Shown here one piece after another: positions 6,971 to 14,257 of a stretch of DNA of 20,620 nucleotides. The position numbers and the translations under genes are program-made. The notes beneath the pieces are model-generated. The model worked only from the letters and a program-made list of their open reading frames with translations. It was not told the DNA's origin and searched no databases. The stretch's first letter is position 1, and every line of letters starts with the position of its first letter. The DNA is from CAYMUC01 sp964471865 (GTDB taxonomy: Bacteria; Actinomycetota; Acidimicrobiia; Acidimicrobiales; Ilumatobacteraceae): the NCBI GenBank assembly GCA_964471865.1, contig CAYYHU010000033.1, forward strand, positions 1 through 20,620, given 5' to 3'.

Positions 6971-8164
6971 ATGAGGTGGGCGCAACGAGTGTCTCAGCGA
7001 GTCCGACCCCGCCGCTGGATCCGACCGGCGGCCGTGGGCGTATCGGTGATGCTCGCATCGAGCTCGGTGGTTCCCGGATGGTCCATCACCGAGGTTCGAG
7101 CCGACCGCATCGCTGACCAAGAGGCGCGGGTGGCGCGACTCGCTGATGAACTCGAAGACATCGAGGCGTCGGTGGACCGCTACGCCGAGGATCTCGCAGT
7201 GGCCTTGGACGAGCAGCAACGTCTCAGCACCGAGATCGATGATTCCAGTTCGCGCATCGCCGAGCTCGAAGCGGAACTCGGATCTCTCGAAGGAGACCTG
7301 ACGTCGGTGGCCCTCGCCGCATTCGTCTCGGGTGGGGCTGGGGGATCTCTCACCGCGTTGTTGACCTCGACGGGGGGAATCACCGAAGCGGTCCAGCGGG
7401 AACATCTGACCCGGGTGGCTCTCGACGCGGGGGTCGTCAGCGCCGATGATCTCGCCGACGTCCAAGGGCGTCTCGAAGCCGAACGGCGGTCGCTCGAGCG
7501 GTCGCGATCCCGTATGGAGCGGCTCGAGGAATCCGCAACCGAGGCGCGAGCCGAGGCTGAAACCCGACGGGGTGAGTACACGCAGTTGCTGGCCGAGGCC
7601 CGCAACGAACTCGGAGAACTCATCGTCGAGGAACGTGCTCGGCGCGAACGTGAACGTCTGGCCGAGGCCCAACGCATCGCCGAGGCCCAACGAGCCGCCC
7701 AAGCCGCCGCCGCCGCACAGGCGCGTGTGGGAACGCCTGCGAGCCCGGGCGGGTCGGGATCGACGCGAACGTCGGGCCCCTCGGCGGATTCGGTCAACGT
7801 CCCTCCGCCCTCGACCAAAGCTGGGGTCGTGGTCAATGCGGCGTTGTCGCAACTCGGGGTGCCGTATCGGTTCGCCACCGCCGTTCCCGGGGTCTCGTTC
7901 GACTGTTCCGGGTTGACGAAATGGGCCTGGAGCCTCGCAGGGGTGAATCTGCCGCATCAGTCGCGGCGTCAGTTCGCGACCACGACGAGAGTTCCGATCA
8001 ACCAGGCCCGAGCAGGAGACCTCATCTACTACTACTCGCCGATCAGCCATGTCGGGATCTATCTCGGCGATGGACGCCTGGTTCACGCCCCCTCCACGGG
8101 TGACGTCGTGAAGATCTCAGCGGTCAACTGGGGTCGAGTCGTCGGGGTGACGCGGCCCGGTTGA
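6971..8164 (+). CDS. Secreted NlpC/P60 peptidoglycan endopeptidase with coiled-coil N-terminus
   Basis: Predicted to cleave peptide stems in peptidoglycan outside the membrane, with roles in cell separation or wall turnover. The 397-residue protein has a basic N-terminus and a signal peptide (about 1-44, hydrophobic 19-37). A long charged heptad-rich coiled coil follows (about 45-245, interrupted by a Gly/Ala/Ser patch at 117-136), then a Gly/Ser/Pro linker (252-282). The C-terminal NlpC/P60 domain (285-397) has Cys312 in FDCSGLT, His360 in SHVGIYLGDG and a third polar residue at His372 (VHAPS). This architecture matches the RipC/CwlO type, whose coiled coil is controlled by FtsEX; no ftsEX is present here, so that link is only by family. 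ATG 6971 follows a TAACGT box. Confidence 0.93.
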   Translation: MRWAQRVSQRVRPRRWIRPAAVGVSVMLASSSVVPGWSITEVRADRIADQEARVARLADELEDIEASVDRYAEDLAVALDEQQRLSTEIDDSSSRIAELEAELGSLEGDLTSVALAAFVSGGAGGSLTALLTSTGGITEAVQREHLTRVALDAGVVSADDLADVQGRLEAERRSLERSRSRMERLEESATEARAEAETRRGEYTQLLAEARNELGELIVEERARRERERLAEAQRIAEAQRAAQAAAAAQARVGTPASPGGSGSTRTSGPSADSVNVPPPSTKAGVVVNAALSQLGVPYRFATAVPGVSFDCSGLTKWAWSLAGVNLPHQSRRQFATTTRVPINQARAGDLIYYYSPISHVGIYLGDGRLVHAPSTGDVVKISAVNWGRVVGVTRPG

Positions 8165-8171
8165 GCACCGC

Positions 8172-8177
8172 TACGGT
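8172..8177 (+). promoter_or_regulatory. Candidate -10 box (TACGGT) of the APH/DLH operon
   Basis: TACGGT ends 8 nt before the ATG at 8186. The predicted start near 8184 would give a 2-nt leader. It lies in the 21-nt gap after the NlpC/P60 stop, so this operon can be transcribed separately from its neighbour. Confidence 0.5.
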
Positions 8178-8185
8178 GACGACCC

Positions 8186-9223
8186 ATGGCGCACAGTGAC
8201 CGCCCCCGAGGCATCGATGAGGAGCGGGTCACCGCCTGGCTGACCGAGAACATCGATGGACTCGAGGGGCCCTTCGAGTTCGATCTCATCGCGGGTGGTC
8301 GGTCGAATCTCACCTATCGCGTCACGGACTCTCATCGTCGACGGGTCGTGTTGCGACGACCGCCCCTGGGTCATGTGCTCGCGACCGCTCATGACATGGC
8401 GCGCGAACATCGCATCATCTCGGCCATCGGAACGACCTCGGTGCCCGTCGCGACGACGCTCGGGCTCTGTGAGGACGTCACGGTCAACGACGCGCCGTTC
8501 TACGTCATGGATTTCGTCGACGGTGTCGTCCTCGACGCTCCGGACAAGGCCAGTCTGCTCCCTGTCGAGTTACGCCTCGGCGCCAGTGAGCATCTGGTCG
8601 ACGTCATGGCCGATCTTCACGATGTGGACATCGATGACGTAGGTCTCGGTGACCTCGCCAAACGCACCGGCTATGTCGAGCGTCAGGTGCGGCGGTGGAC
8701 CTCGCAATGGGAGCAGTCCAAGACGCGCGAGCTTCCAGCGGTGGACGAGGTCGCCAGGCGCCTGGCGGCTCGGCTTCCCGATCAACGCGACACCGTGGTC
8801 GCCCATGGAGATTTCCGCTTCGGCAACTGTCTCACCGACGTACAACGCGGGAGGATCCGCGCAGTTCTCGACTGGGAGTTGTGCACTCTGGGAGATCCCC
8901 TGGCCGATCTCGGCTATCTCGGTGTCTACTGGACCGATCCCGGTGAGCGACCCAAACGCAGCAACGATCCTTCGGGTGCTGAGGGCTTTCCGAGGTATCG
9001 CGATCTCGTGGAACGCTATGCCAAGCGCACCGGACGTGACGTCGAAGGGATCGACTACTACGTGGCGTTCTCGTCGTGGCGGCTCGCAGTGATCACCGAG
9101 GGTGTCTACGCCCGCTATCTCCACGGGGCCATGGGGGATCGACTCGATGACCTCGAATCGATCAAAGTCGGTGTCGAACTGCTCGCCGAGAACGCTCTGA
9201 ACGCGTTGGGAGGACGGCTGTGA
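8186..9223 (+). CDS. APH-family phosphotransferase (ACAD10/11-type kinase domain)
   Basis: Predicted small-molecule kinase of the aminoglycoside-phosphotransferase/choline-kinase fold. The 345-residue protein has an N-lobe with GGRSNLTYRV (37-46, nucleotide-binding loop), VVLRRPP carrying the likely ATP-contacting Arg, and the linker FYVMDFVDG. The catalytic loop HGDFRFGN (207-214; Asp209, Asn214) and metal site DWE (229-231) are intact. Bacterial members with RRPP, HGDFRFGN and DWELCTLGDPLADL resemble the N-terminal kinase domain of acyl-CoA dehydrogenases ACAD10/11, which phosphorylate 4-hydroxyacyl-CoAs for their catabolism. A hydroxyacyl-CoA role here is inferred. It shares a GTGA overlap (9220-9223) with the following hydrolase, so the two are translationally coupled. 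Antibiotic resistance is unlikely. Confidence 0.88.
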   Translation: MAHSDRPRGIDEERVTAWLTENIDGLEGPFEFDLIAGGRSNLTYRVTDSHRRRVVLRRPPLGHVLATAHDMAREHRIISAIGTTSVPVATTLGLCEDVTVNDAPFYVMDFVDGVVLDAPDKASLLPVELRLGASEHLVDVMADLHDVDIDDVGLGDLAKRTGYVERQVRRWTSQWEQSKTRELPAVDEVARRLAARLPDQRDTVVAHGDFRFGNCLTDVQRGRIRAVLDWELCTLGDPLADLGYLGVYWTDPGERPKRSNDPSGAEGFPRYRDLVERYAKRTGRDVEGIDYYVAFSSWRLAVITEGVYARYLHGAMGDRLDDLESIKVGVELLAENALNALGGRL

Positions 9224-9969
9224 ACACGATGCTCGAGGGTTGGGCCAGTCAGACCTTCAGCGCCGCCGGGGTCGAACGCACCGTGTGGCGACGAGGCGAG
9301 GGTCCCGGGGTCGTGGTGGTGCACGAACTTCCCGGAATCACACCGGCGGTGATCCGTTTCGCCGAGGACCTCGTCGATGCGGGCTTCACCGTGGCCCTGC
9401 CCCAGTTGGTCGGCACCCCAGGAGAGGCGCCGACATCGAGAAATCTGGCGGCGAGTTCGGTTCGGATCTGCATCGCTTCCGAGTTCTCCACCTGGGCGGT
9501 GGGTCGGACCTCGCCGATCGTGGCGTGGTTACGGGCCTTGGCTCGCACGCTGCACCAGGAGGTGGGAGGCCTCGGGGTGGGCGCAGTGGGAATGTGTTTC
9601 AGCGGAGGTTTCGCCCTCGGCATGATGGTCGATGGGGTCGTGGTCGCTCCGGTGCTGTCCCAACCCTCGTTGCCCTTTGCCATCGGCCGCGTCCGTCGAC
9701 GTGATCTCGGAGTGTCCCCCGATGACCGCATCGTGATCGCCGAGCGCGCAGCAGCGGGTTGCGAAGTCCTTGGTCTGCGTTATCGGGGCGATCGTCTCGT
9801 GGGTGAGAGATTCAGTGAGTTGCGTGAACTCCTCGGGGACGCGTTCATCGCGATCGAACTGGACTCGAGGACGTCACGGGACCATTCGGTACTGACCGAA
9901 CACCGCGACGAGGCCAGCGTCGCTGAGGTGATCGCGTTTCTCACCCGTCGCCTCCACGCGACCCCGTGA
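9220..9969 (+). CDS. Dienelactone hydrolase-family protein
   Basis: An alpha/beta hydrolase with the Cys-His-Asp triad typical of dienelactone hydrolases, cytosolic. The 249-residue protein shows HELPG (35-39, Glu36 that primes the Cys), nucleophile elbow GMCFSGG (124-130, Cys126), Asp191 in YRGDRLV and His222 in RDHSVLT. Classical enzymes open dienelactones in chloroaromatic breakdown, but most family members have other, unknown esters or lactones as substrates. GTG 9220 overlaps the stop of the APH-like kinase gene; ATG 9229 is an alternative four codons in. The overlap argues for a joint function with the kinase. A hairpin 4 nt after the stop ends the operon. Confidence 0.9.
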   Translation: MNTMLEGWASQTFSAAGVERTVWRRGEGPGVVVVHELPGITPAVIRFAEDLVDAGFTVALPQLVGTPGEAPTSRNLAASSVRICIASEFSTWAVGRTSPIVAWLRALARTLHQEVGGLGVGAVGMCFSGGFALGMMVDGVVVAPVLSQPSLPFAIGRVRRRDLGVSPDDRIVIAERAAAGCEVLGLRYRGDRLVGERFSELRELLGDAFIAIELDSRTSRDHSVLTEHRDEASVAEVIAFLTRRLHATP

Positions 9970-9973
9970 TCGC

Positions 9974-10000
9974 ATGCGGCTGCGTCGTGCGACGCCGCAT
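9974..10000 (+). terminator. Hairpin after the APH/DLH operon
   Basis: ATGCG (9974-9978), a 3-nt bulge, then GCGTCG-TG-CGACGC (9982-9995) and CGCAT (9996-10000) form an 11-bp stem with a bulge, starting 4 nt after the DLH stop. GC-rich with no T-run; probable terminator or 3'-end structure. Confidence 0.5.
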
Positions 10001-10118
10001 CGCCACGAGCCCATGGGCGCCGAGCGCCACCGCCGATCATCTCGCTGAACCATCGGGCGTGTGATCAGCGGTCTCGCCTGGACAGTCGAGAGCGCCGTTG
10101 CGACCCCGATTCGGGAAT

Positions 10119-10150
10119 CGACAACGCCCCGAGGGGACGGAGCGTTCTCG
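10119..10150 (-). terminator. Candidate terminator hairpin after the acyl-CoA ligase gene
   Basis: CGACAACGC (10119-10127) and GCGTTCTCG (10142-10150) pair over nine positions with one mismatch, enclosing a loop that contains CCCCGAGGGG. It begins 16 nt beyond the minus-strand stop of the acyl-CoA ligase gene and could terminate either strand. The rest of the 196-nt gap 9970-10165 shows no gene, only a second short palindrome (CCCGA-T-TCGGG, 10105-10115). Confidence 0.4.
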
Positions 10151-10165
10151 ATCCGATGCTCAGAA

Positions 10166-11794
10166 TCAGCCGAGTTGCGCGACCGCGGCGGCCTTGGCCG
10201 ACTTGTAATCGGCCTTACCGTTGGGGGCCCGGGGAACATCGGCCACGAACACGACCCGCTTGGGAGCCTTGTAGCCGGCGAGTTGGCCCTTCACGGAGGT
10301 GATCACCGTCGCCTCGTCCACGCTGGCGCCCTCATCGAGTGAGGCGACCGCGGTCACGGATTGACCGAACTTCTCATCCTCGATTCCGACCACGAGGCAG
10401 TCCTTCACCCCGGGAACGCGCTTGACGGCCTCTTCGACCTCCTCGGGGAAGACCTTCTCGCCGCCGGTGTTGATCACCTGGGATCCGCGTCCCAACAGGA
10501 TCAGCGTTCCGTCTTCAGCGACCATGGCCATGTCGCCGGGGAAGCTGTAACGCTCCCCGTTGATGACTCGGAAGGTGCGAGCGGACTTCTCGGGGTCCTT
10601 GTAGTAGCCCAGAGGCACGCTGCCTCCGGCGGCGACCATGCCGATCTCGCCCGAACCCGGCTGGACTTCGCGGTCGTCATCGGTGAACACCTTGGTGGTG
10701 GGCATCTGGGAGAACTTGGCCGTCTCGGGCGGAAGTCCCTTCATCGTGATGCTCATACCCATCGAGCCTTCACTCGAGCCGATGGCATCGACCAGAACTG
10801 CTTGTTCGACCCGGTCCAAGAAGGCTTCTTTGACCTCGGCGGTCCACATGACACCCGAGGAGATCACCAACTTGATGCTCGAGGTGTCATACGGAGTGCC
10901 CGAGGCCGCTGCTTCGTCGATCGCCCGGATCATCGGCTTGACGAAGGAGTCGCCGACCACGACGAGATTCGTGGCACCGTGGCGCTGGGTGGCGGCGAAG
11001 AGTTCGTGGGAGTCGAAGCTGCGCCCCGTCAAGGTCACGACTTTGCCACCCGCGAGATGAGGGACGAAGGCGCCGAGCCATACTCCGGTGCCATGCATCA
11101 ACGGGGCGCCGGGAATCGCGACCAGGCGATTCCCGCTCTTGACCGCACCCGCGACGAGGTCGGCGACCTCGGAGGGATCAGATGGTGGGGTCAGACCCAG
11201 CAGCGGAAAGCCCTGCATCACGAAACCGCTGACCATGCCCCCCATCGCATACATGACCCCTTTGGGCATACCGGTGGTGCCGCCGGTGTAGAGCATGTAG
11301 ATGTCGTCCTCGGACCGGGTGATCCGCGGCATCGGATCATGGCCGGCGATGACGTCGTCGAAGCGGACTGCCGTCGTTGCCGCACCGACATCGCCGCCAT
11401 CGTCGACTTCGATTGCGATCTTGATCTTGGGGAGACGATCCAGAACTCGGGCCACTCGGTCCCCGAGCGAGCTGTGGAACACGATCGCTTCGGCATCAGC
11501 ATTGTCGAGCAGGTACCAGAGCTCGTCGTCGAGATAGCGATAGTTGACGTTCACGGGAACGCCGCGCATCTTGAACGCGCCGTACTGAGCCTCGAGATAG
11601 TCGGGACAGTTGTACATGTACAACCCGATTTTTGAGTCGGGGCCCAGCCCGGCGGCGGTGTAGGCCGCCGCGAGTCGCGCCGCCCGATCGTCGAAATCGG
11701 CCCAGGACCGCTCCAGATCCCCGTGGGCCAGAGCCGGCTCGTCACCGATCACGTCGGCGATGGATTCCCACAACGTCGCGTAATGCATTTCCAT
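10166..11794 (-). CDS. Acyl-CoA synthetase (AMP-forming), FadD19-like
   Basis: Activates a carboxylic acid to its CoA thioester through an acyl-adenylate, ATP- and Mg-dependent, cytosolic. The 542-residue protein has the full adenylate-forming signature: P-loop YTGGTTGMPKG (169-179), A5 motif GSSEG, the hinge/adenine region YSFPGD and LLGRGSQVINTGGEKVFPEEVEE, and the catalytic C-terminal Lys527 in PNGKADYK. Its sequence (VNVNYRYLDDELWYLLDNAD, VPLGYYKDPEKSARTFRVINGERYSFPGD) is close to what I recall of mycobacterial FadD19/FadD17, which activate sterol side chains or long-chain acids. That substrate is a hypothesis here. ATG 11794 follows a minus-strand TAGCCT box. It lies 30 nt after yaaA in the same direction and has its own promoter signal. 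Confidence 0.95.
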   Translation of the reverse strand: MEMHYATLWESIADVIGDEPALAHGDLERSWADFDDRAARLAAAYTAAGLGPDSKIGLYMYNCPDYLEAQYGAFKMRGVPVNVNYRYLDDELWYLLDNADAEAIVFHSSLGDRVARVLDRLPKIKIAIEVDDGGDVGAATTAVRFDDVIAGHDPMPRITRSEDDIYMLYTGGTTGMPKGVMYAMGGMVSGFVMQGFPLLGLTPPSDPSEVADLVAGAVKSGNRLVAIPGAPLMHGTGVWLGAFVPHLAGGKVVTLTGRSFDSHELFAATQRHGATNLVVVGDSFVKPMIRAIDEAAASGTPYDTSSIKLVISSGVMWTAEVKEAFLDRVEQAVLVDAIGSSEGSMGMSITMKGLPPETAKFSQMPTTKVFTDDDREVQPGSGEIGMVAAGGSVPLGYYKDPEKSARTFRVINGERYSFPGDMAMVAEDGTLILLGRGSQVINTGGEKVFPEEVEEAVKRVPGVKDCLVVGIEDEKFGQSVTAVASLDEGASVDEATVITSVKGQLAGYKAPKRVVFVADVPRAPNGKADYKSAKAAAVAQLG

Positions 11795-11816
11795 ACCGGC
11801 TCAGGCTAGGGCCGGT
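11795..11816 (-). promoter_or_regulatory. Inverted repeat framing a -10 box (TAGCCT) of the acyl-CoA ligase gene
   Basis: ACCGGC (11795-11800) and GCCGGT (11811-11816) are perfect 6-bp arms 10 nt apart. Between them, on the minus strand, lies TAGCCT (11808-11803), 8 nt before the ATG at 11794, giving a predicted 2-nt leader. The repeat directly abuts the start codon, so a dimeric repressor bound here would cover the promoter. Confidence 0.5.
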
Positions 11817-11824
11817 GTCATGGG

Positions 11825-12577
11825 TCACGTCGGGTCGTACTCGATCACATAACGTTCGTGATGGAACTGCTCCAGGGCCTCGTGTACCGATCCCGTCGTG
11901 GTGAGGAGATGCCGGGCCAGGAGTCCTTTGGCGGCCTTGGCGTCATGACCGATGGCGGGGGAGCCGGGGCCGCGTTGTGCGTCGTGGAACGTCACCCGCA
12001 GCACCCGGCGGGCATCCTGAGGTGCTGGACGCCACGCGGCTCGATGTTCCTGGGGAAGGAGGTCCACGATGATGCTTCGACGGGCCCAGGTCGCGATCGT
12101 CGCTGTCACCACATCCGCCCACCAGGACGACAACCGGCCGAACTGACCGAGGCGGGCGCCCATCTTGAGTCGGTAGTCGGGGAGAGGGTCGGCTGCGGTC
12201 ACGAGACCGTGAAGTCCCGAGAGGATTCCGATTCGTCCGAGAGCCGAACGTCGCTGCACCCCCGACAGACCTCCGAGATCGAGATGGTCCCAAACGACCC
12301 CGGTGTAGCGCTGCCAAGCCGGCATCGTGGGTGCTCCGAGCAGCGAGGCGTTGGCGGCTCGCGCTCGCTCGAGATGGGTTCCCGAAACTCCGAGTAGGCG
12401 ACCGTCACCACCCTCGCAACGGGCGAGCTCGCCAGCGATCTGGGCGCGGCACTCGCCCAGTGTCTCGCCAAAGCGGCCGGATGTGGGATCCCAACCCGGG
12501 CCGGCACCGCCGGGAGCCTTGCCTTCAGACGGGGGCAGCAGGATCAGGGTCCGGTCGGTGCTCACCCGCCCAAGCAT
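11825..12577 (-). CDS. yaaA: YaaA-family (DUF328) peroxide stress protein
   Basis: In E. coli YaaA lowers free intracellular iron and protects DNA during peroxide stress; it is a DNA-binding, helix-hairpin-helix type cytosolic protein. The 250-residue product carries the family's hallmark motifs: LLPPSEGK (13-20), the central GILSGLHGLVTAADPLPDYRLKM (117-139, conserved pattern LSGLYG then YRLEM) and GHDAKAAKG (210-218). Length fits the family (about 250). ATG at 12575-12577 was chosen; a GTG at 12565 is possible and would leave only four fewer residues before TDRTLILLPP. The open frame continues upstream to 12868 but overlaps the ferredoxin gene there and looks non-coding. It is divergent from the ferredoxin/P450 operon and upstream of the acyl-CoA ligase. 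Confidence 0.9.
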   Translation of the reverse strand: MLGRVSTDRTLILLPPSEGKAPGGAGPGWDPTSGRFGETLGECRAQIAGELARCEGGDGRLLGVSGTHLERARAANASLLGAPTMPAWQRYTGVVWDHLDLGGLSGVQRRSALGRIGILSGLHGLVTAADPLPDYRLKMGARLGQFGRLSSWWADVVTATIATWARRSIIVDLLPQEHRAAWRPAPQDARRVLRVTFHDAQRGPGSPAIGHDAKAAKGLLARHLLTTTGSVHEALEQFHHERYVIEYDPT

Positions 12578-12669
12578 CCCCCGGGGTATGGTGACGACGC
12601 AATTGAGAGTGATCAGTAGCGAGAGATGGTCGACACATAGTCCTGGTATGGAGTAGACATATCGCGGGC

Positions 12670-12697
12670 TTGAGCCGGGAACTGGGGCCGTTGAGCC
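12670..12697 (+). repeat. Direct repeat TTGAGCC, 21-bp period, upstream of ferredoxin/P450
   Basis: TTGAGCC occurs at 12670-12676 and again at 12691-12697, exactly two helical turns apart, ending 30 nt before the ferredoxin GTG. The 150-nt divergent space between yaaA and the ferredoxin is the logical place for a regulator of P450 expression. Between the repeats is GGGAAC (12677-12682), like an ECF-sigma -35 element, but no matching -10 is at standard distance. Confidence 0.35.
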
Positions 12698-12727
12698 ATC
12701 ATGTGAGGGGATCAGACGGGGGTCGGC

Positions 12728-12931
12728 GTGAGAGTCGTCGTGGACAGTGAAAAGTGTCAGGGTCACAACCGGTGTTACGCGTTGGCGCCCGAATTGTTCG
12801 ATGTCGACGACATGGGCCAGGCAGTCGTCATCGGAGATGGTGACGTTCCGCCCGAACTCGAGCACCAAGCTCGATTGGCCGTGGCCAACTGTCCCGAGTA
12901 TGCGATCAGTCTCGAAGGAGCGGACACATGA
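12728..12931 (+). CDS. Atypical ferredoxin (probably 3Fe-4S) for cytochrome P450
   Basis: A 67-residue electron-transfer protein that should pass electrons from a ferredoxin reductase to the adjacent P450. The cluster motif is C10-QG-H13-NR-C16 and later C55-P (ANCPEYAI), i.e. CxxHxxC..CP: three cysteines with His at the position of the usual second Cys. Known actinobacterial P450-associated ferredoxins have this CXX?XXC(X)nCP pattern, with His as one of several variants. The start is GTG 12728, with a GGGGG stretch 8-12 nt upstream acting as a possible ribosome site. The stop overlaps the P450 start (ATGA at 12928-12931), so the two are translationally coupled. No reductase gene is in the window. 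Confidence 0.93.
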   Translation: MRVVVDSEKCQGHNRCYALAPELFDVDDMGQAVVIGDGDVPPELEHQARLAVANCPEYAISLEGADT

Positions 12932-14157
12932 GTGCCGTCGAGCATCCCGTCTCGGACTGGACCTCAGATTTCGACCACGCCGATCCGGCCTACAACGCCG
13001 ATGTTCACGCCATCTGGGATCGACTACGAAGCGAGTGTCCGGTGGCTCATACCGAACGCTACGGGGGAGCCTGGCTGCCTGTCACCCATGATCTCGTGCG
13101 GGAGATCGCCTACGACACCGAACACTTCTCGTCGCGAGGTGTCGTCGTATCAAATCTTCGGCCCCTGATCCCCGCTCCCGTAGGACCGGCTCCGCCCATC
13201 ACCAGCGATCCACCGTTTCACGCCGAGGCTCGACGCATCTTGTTGCCGCCCTTTGCTCCCAAGCGGATCGAGGCGTGGAGTGATGAAGTGCGTTCCTTGT
13301 GTCGGGCTCGCCTCGATGCCATGGGTGCGATCGAAGCCGGCGAGACCGTCGTCGACGCTGCGGTCCAATACGCCCAGCACATTCCGGTCGGAGTGATTGC
13401 GCGGATGCTCGGATTCCCCCTCGAAGACGACGATCTGTTCCGTGGTTTCGTCCACGATGTCCTCGAAGGTGTCGATCTCTCGCCTGAGGAACGCCTGGCG
13501 AATGGTCAGAGACTCGCCGAGTACATCGATGTCCAGGTCAAAGACCATCAGGCTCATCCGCGTGACGATCTCACGAGTTACCTGCTCGATGCTCGGATCG
13601 GCGATATGCCGTTGAGCCCCGAGCATGTTCGAGGATCGATCGTGTTGTTGCTCATTGCGGGGATCGACACGACCTGGTCGGCGATCGGGTCGGCGCTCTG
13701 GCATCTGGCCGGCCACGACCACGATCTCACCCGTCTGATCGACGAACCCGAGCTGATCCCCACGGCGATCGAAGAGTTTCTGCGGGCCTATGCGCCCGTG
13801 ACCATGGCTCGTCTCGTGGCGAAGGATCACGATTTCCACGGTTGTCCGATGACCACCGACGACTGGGTGCTGCTGCCGTTCCCGGCCGCGAACCGAGATC
13901 CGGAGATGTTCGAGCGAGCCGATGAGGTTCTCATCGATCGGGAAGTCAACCGCCATGCGGCGTTCGGTCTCGGGATTCATCGCTGCTTGGGATCGAACCT
14001 GGCCCGCCTCGAGTTGCGAGTGGCAGTCGAGGAATTCATTGCGCGCTTTCCTCGTTTCGAACTCGCTGATCCCGATCAAGTGACATGGAGCGTGGGTCAG
14101 ATCCGAGGGCCCCGCCAGTTGCCCGTGCGCATCCTCGAACAGCGCGCAGGATCCTGA
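12928..14157 (+). CDS. Cytochrome P450 monooxygenase
   Basis: A soluble bacterial class I P450 that inserts oxygen into an unidentified substrate, using the upstream ferredoxin as electron donor. The 409-residue protein has all family landmarks: I-helix AGIDTT (244-249) with the acid-alcohol pair, E283-F-L-R286 of the ExxR motif, and heme-binding FGLGIHRCLGS (346-356) with Cys353 as axial ligand. Length and the lack of a membrane anchor are normal. The stretch around 75-108 (SNLRPLIPAPVGP, then SDPPFHAEARRILLPPF) is rich in Pro, and the C-helix H98-A-E-A-R102 is present. I cannot assign a CYP family; similarity to the mycobacterial sterol hydroxylase CYP125 is not obvious. A sterol or lipid substrate is suggested only by the nearby FadD19-like ligase. 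Confidence 0.95.
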   Translation: MSAVEHPVSDWTSDFDHADPAYNADVHAIWDRLRSECPVAHTERYGGAWLPVTHDLVREIAYDTEHFSSRGVVVSNLRPLIPAPVGPAPPITSDPPFHAEARRILLPPFAPKRIEAWSDEVRSLCRARLDAMGAIEAGETVVDAAVQYAQHIPVGVIARMLGFPLEDDDLFRGFVHDVLEGVDLSPEERLANGQRLAEYIDVQVKDHQAHPRDDLTSYLLDARIGDMPLSPEHVRGSIVLLLIAGIDTTWSAIGSALWHLAGHDHDLTRLIDEPELIPTAIEEFLRAYAPVTMARLVAKDHDFHGCPMTTDDWVLLPFPAANRDPEMFERADEVLIDREVNRHAAFGLGIHRCLGSNLARLELRVAVEEFIARFPRFELADPDQVTWSVGQIRGPRQLPVRILEQRAGS

Positions 14158-14177
14158 CTCGACGGTCCGTGATGCGA

Positions 14178-14193
14178 GCGCCGCAGTCGGCGC
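14178..14193 (+). terminator. Candidate terminator hairpin after the P450 gene
   Basis: GCGCCG (14178-14183), loop CAGT, CGGCGC (14188-14193): a perfect 6-bp GC stem 20 nt after the P450 stop, in the 100-nt gap before the convergent CLC gene. No T-run, so modest confidence. Confidence 0.35.
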
Positions 14194-14257
14194 ACGGCGA
14201 CAAGGGTTCCGGGTCCCAGTCGGTCTCGGTGCTGGCATGGGGTGCCGAGCGGTCTCG

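Noticed and set aside
8186..9223. Aminoglycoside resistance gene
   Set aside because: The APH fold is shared, but the sequence has the features of acyl-CoA-associated kinases and is coupled to a metabolic hydrolase.
10361..11635. Plus-strand open frame of 424 codons over the acyl-CoA ligase
   Set aside because: Shadow of the real minus-strand gene, which has full adenylate-forming motifs.
14198..14215. T-arm-like string GGGTTCCGGGTCCC suggesting a tRNA
   Set aside because: The loop does not match TTCRANY, and no anticodon or acceptor stem can be drawn around it.
14130..14235. Minus-strand reading with CADCGARITDRR, resembling a zinc-ribbon tail
   Set aside because: It is preceded by an in-frame stop with no start codon before the CxxC, and it runs into antisense of the P450; probably chance, though it could be a decayed gene end.
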